From the NCBI GenBank assembly GCA_016125455.1, contig WGLS01000001.1, positions 496,001-560,000 of the forward strand: 64,000 bases of DNA, given 5' to 3'. The notes under the pieces were generated by a model that was given only the letters and a program-made list of their open reading frames with translations, was not told the origin of the DNA and did no database searches. A program made the translations under genes and the position numbers. This stretch comes from Alphaproteobacteria bacterium (GTDB taxonomy: Bacteria; Pseudomonadota; Alphaproteobacteria; Caulobacterales; Parvularculaceae). This document shows positions 62,426-64,000 of the stretch, piece by piece (the stretch's first letter is position 1; each line of letters starts with the position of its first letter).

Positions 62426-64000
62426 ATGTCGACCAAGCGTCTTTCCAGACGTTTTCTGCGCTCCGCGCTGATGACGGGCGTTGCGGCTGCCGCCGCGGCT
62501 CCGGCGTTCGCGCAGGACGAAGCTGAAGACACCATCATCGTCACGGGTTCGCGCCTGAACCAGGCCAACCTGAATTCTTCCAGCCCGGTCTTCCAGGTCG
62601 AAGCTGGCGAGGTCGACACGCGCGGCGCGGCGCGCATCGAAGACCTTCTGAACATCCTGCCGCAGGCCCTGCCGTCGCAGACGTCGGAACTCGCCAACGG
62701 CGCGACCGGCACCTCGACCCTCGACCTGCGTGGCCTTGGCTCACAGCGCACGCTCGTCCTCGTTGACGGCAAGCGCCTGCCCTATGGCCTCGGCAACGGC
62801 ACCGGCGTCGGCGCCAACCTCGACTTCATTCCGGCCCAGCTCGTTGAGCGCGTCGACATCGTCACCGGCGGCGCCTCGGCCGTTTACGGTTCGGACGCAC
62901 TGTCGGGCGTTGCCAACTTCATCATGCGCCGCGACTTTGAAGGTCTCGAACTGGACGGCCAGGTCGGCTTCTTCCAGGACGGCAACGGCAACGACTTCGC
63001 CAACCAGCTGAACGCTAACTTCGGCGTGCCGATCCCGGACGCTGCCCTTGACGGCCGTGGCGTCAACGTGTCGGCAATCTTCGGCGCGAACACCGCCGAC
63101 GGCCGCGGCAACGTGACGGCGTTCATCCAGTACCAGGACCAGAACGAGGTCCGTCAGGGTGCCCGCGACTATTCCGCTTGCGCCTACGGCATTGGCGGGT
63201 TCGCCGATCCGCGCGCTCTCCAGGGCGTGGCTTGCGCCGGTTCGTCCACGTTCCGCCGCCTCGGCGTCGGCAACGCGAACGGCGACCTGTTCGTCGCGGA
63301 CGACGGCTCACTCGTGCCGTTCACGGGCGCGCCTGACCAGCTCTTCAACTTCGCGCCGGACAACTTCCTCCAGCGCAACAACGAGCGCTTCAACCTGACC
63401 GCGATGGCCCGGTATGAAGTCGCGCCGAATGTCGAGGCGTTCCTTGACCTCGGCTTCGTCGAAAACGTGACGGACTCGCAGATCGCGTTCTCGGGCACCT
63501 TTGGCCGTGAATTCCAGATCAATTGCGACAACCCGTTCCTCGACGCGGCGCATCCGGCCGGCGGCACCCTTCGCGACACCTTCTTCGGCTGTACGCCGGC
63601 GCAGGTCGCGGCGGGCGAGGACGTTCGCTTTGCGGGTCCGACGGGCACGCTGTACCGGAACGTCGGCGGCGATCCGCGGTCGTCCTTCATCGGTATCCAG
63701 ACCTTCCGCACGGTTGGCGGTCTTCGCGGCGTGATCGACGAGCGTTGGAACTGGGAAGTTTTCGGCCAGTTTTCGCGAACGAATCTTACCACAGAATCGT
63801 CCAACGACCTCAACTTCGCGCGGGTCCAGGACGGCTTCTTCGCGGTCGATGACGGCATGGGCAACGTTGTCTGCCGGTCGGGCAATGCGGGCTGTGCCCC
63901 GATCAACCTGTTCTCGCAGGCGTCCCTTCCGCTCGATCAGTCGCGCGCCCTCCAGGGCACGGGCATCGTGCGCGGCGTCACCGAACAGATCGTGCTCGGC
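62426..64000 (+). CDS. TonB-dependent receptor (3' truncated by window end)
   Basis: 525 codons are visible and the frame stays open to base 64000, so the gene continues beyond. ATG 62426 has GGAGGG 7 bases upstream. A signal peptide (MSTKRLSRRFLRSALMTGVA, then AAAAAPAFA) precedes a TonB box-like EDTIIVTGSRL. The plug domain follows with LDLRGLGSQRTLVLVDGKRLPYG and VERVDIVTGGASAVYGSDALSGVANFIMRRDF. After about residue 200 the beta-barrel strands start. Cysteine pairs in extracellular-loop-like parts: SACAYG...GVACAG, INCDNPF...FFGCTP, VVCRSGNAGCAP. Substrate unknown; oligo-saccharide or siderophore uptake are the common roles. Confidence 0.93.
   Translation, partial: MSTKRLSRRFLRSALMTGVAAAAAAPAFAQDEAEDTIIVTGSRLNQANLNSSSPVFQVEAGEVDTRGAARIEDLLNILPQALPSQTSELANGATGTSTLDLRGLGSQRTLVLVDGKRLPYGLGNGTGVGANLDFIPAQLVERVDIVTGGASAVYGSDALSGVANFIMRRDFEGLELDGQVGFFQDGNGNDFANQLNANFGVPIPDAALDGRGVNVSAIFGANTADGRGNVTAFIQYQDQNEVRQGARDYSACAYGIGGFADPRALQGVACAGSSTFRRLGVGNANGDLFVADDGSLVPFTGAPDQLFNFAPDNFLQRNNERFNLTAMARYEVAPNVEAFLDLGFVENVTDSQIAFSGTFGREFQINCDNPFLDAAHPAGGTLRDTFFGCTPAQVAAGEDVRFAGPTGTLYRNVGGDPRSSFIGIQTFRTVGGLRGVIDERWNWEVFGQFSRTNLTTESSNDLNFARVQDGFFAVDDGMGNVVCRSGNAGCAPINLFSQASLPLDQSRALQGTGIVRGVTEQIVLG

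Noticed and set aside
1-64000. CRISPR array, tRNA, rRNA, transposase, integrase or phage genes
   Set aside because: No regularly spaced repeats, no tRNA cloverleaf consensus, no DDE or recombinase proteins and no phage structural genes were seen.

Overview
This window reads as chromosomal DNA from a GC-rich, oligotrophic-type marine or freshwater alphaproteobacterium. The evidence is the gene set and order: rph/hrcA/grpE grouped, ihfB-lapA-trpF-trpB-trpA-accD-folC in line, a class I lysyl-tRNA synthetase, the sulfur operon order cysG-DUF2849-cysI-DUF934-cysH, ubiB/ubiE with coaBC, a zinc-finger protein like NDUFS6, and a TPR/2OG-oxygenase gene ahead of a long TonB-dependent receptor. A Hyphomonadaceae- or Parvularculaceae-like lineage is my inference. 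No rRNA, tRNA, CRISPR array, insertion sequence or prophage was seen.

Layout. 1-8.6 kb: the 3' part of a TPR hybrid histidine kinase, a histone-deacetylase-fold amidohydrolase, ferrochelatase, a PiT-like membrane protein, a free-standing Aas-type acyl-ACP synthetase, then nth-pyrF. 8.6-18.4 kb: small membrane proteins, glyoxalase I, an ABC exporter pair, a second ABC ATPase without a permease, DUF2785 and beta-propeller envelope proteins, an acyltransferase and RNase PH. 18.4-28 kb: heat-shock regulators hrcA-grpE, an unrecognised 344-residue protein behind a perfect operator-like palindrome, coaBC, a PcfJ-like orphan, and ubiE-ubiB. 28-41 kb: ihfB, lapA, then the tryptophan/fatty-acid/folate run trpF-(phosphatase)-trpB-(glycosyltransferase, O-antigen ligase, esterase)-trpA-accD-folC, followed by lysK and a TerB-like gene. 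41-53 kb: a secreted protein, a carbonic anhydrase plus SulP transporter pair, a SLC13 transporter, pyrD, a MATE exporter, DUF2270, folE-hisI, cysS and a NifU-like protein. 53-64 kb: a LysR regulator divergent from a six-gene assimilatory sulfate reduction operon that contains a glutathione transferase, an alpha/beta hydrolase, a TPR/2OG-Fe(II) oxygenase, and the 5' part of a TonB-dependent receptor that runs off the window end.

Functional links. The sulfur operon makes siroheme (CysG), reduces APS to sulfite (CysH with iron-sulfur cysteines) and sulfite to sulfide (CysI). Carbonic anhydrase and SulP together suggest bicarbonate uptake and interconversion with CO2. The trp genes give the last steps of tryptophan synthesis, but trpB and trpA are held about 4 kb apart by envelope polysaccharide genes. 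Most of the window is ordinary core genome. The parts most worth a second look are the orphan at 21994-23028 with its palindrome, the split trpBA, the transferase inside the cys operon, the 12-bp perfect hairpin at 53035-53076, the PcfJ-like orphan and the structured leader of the TonB receptor.
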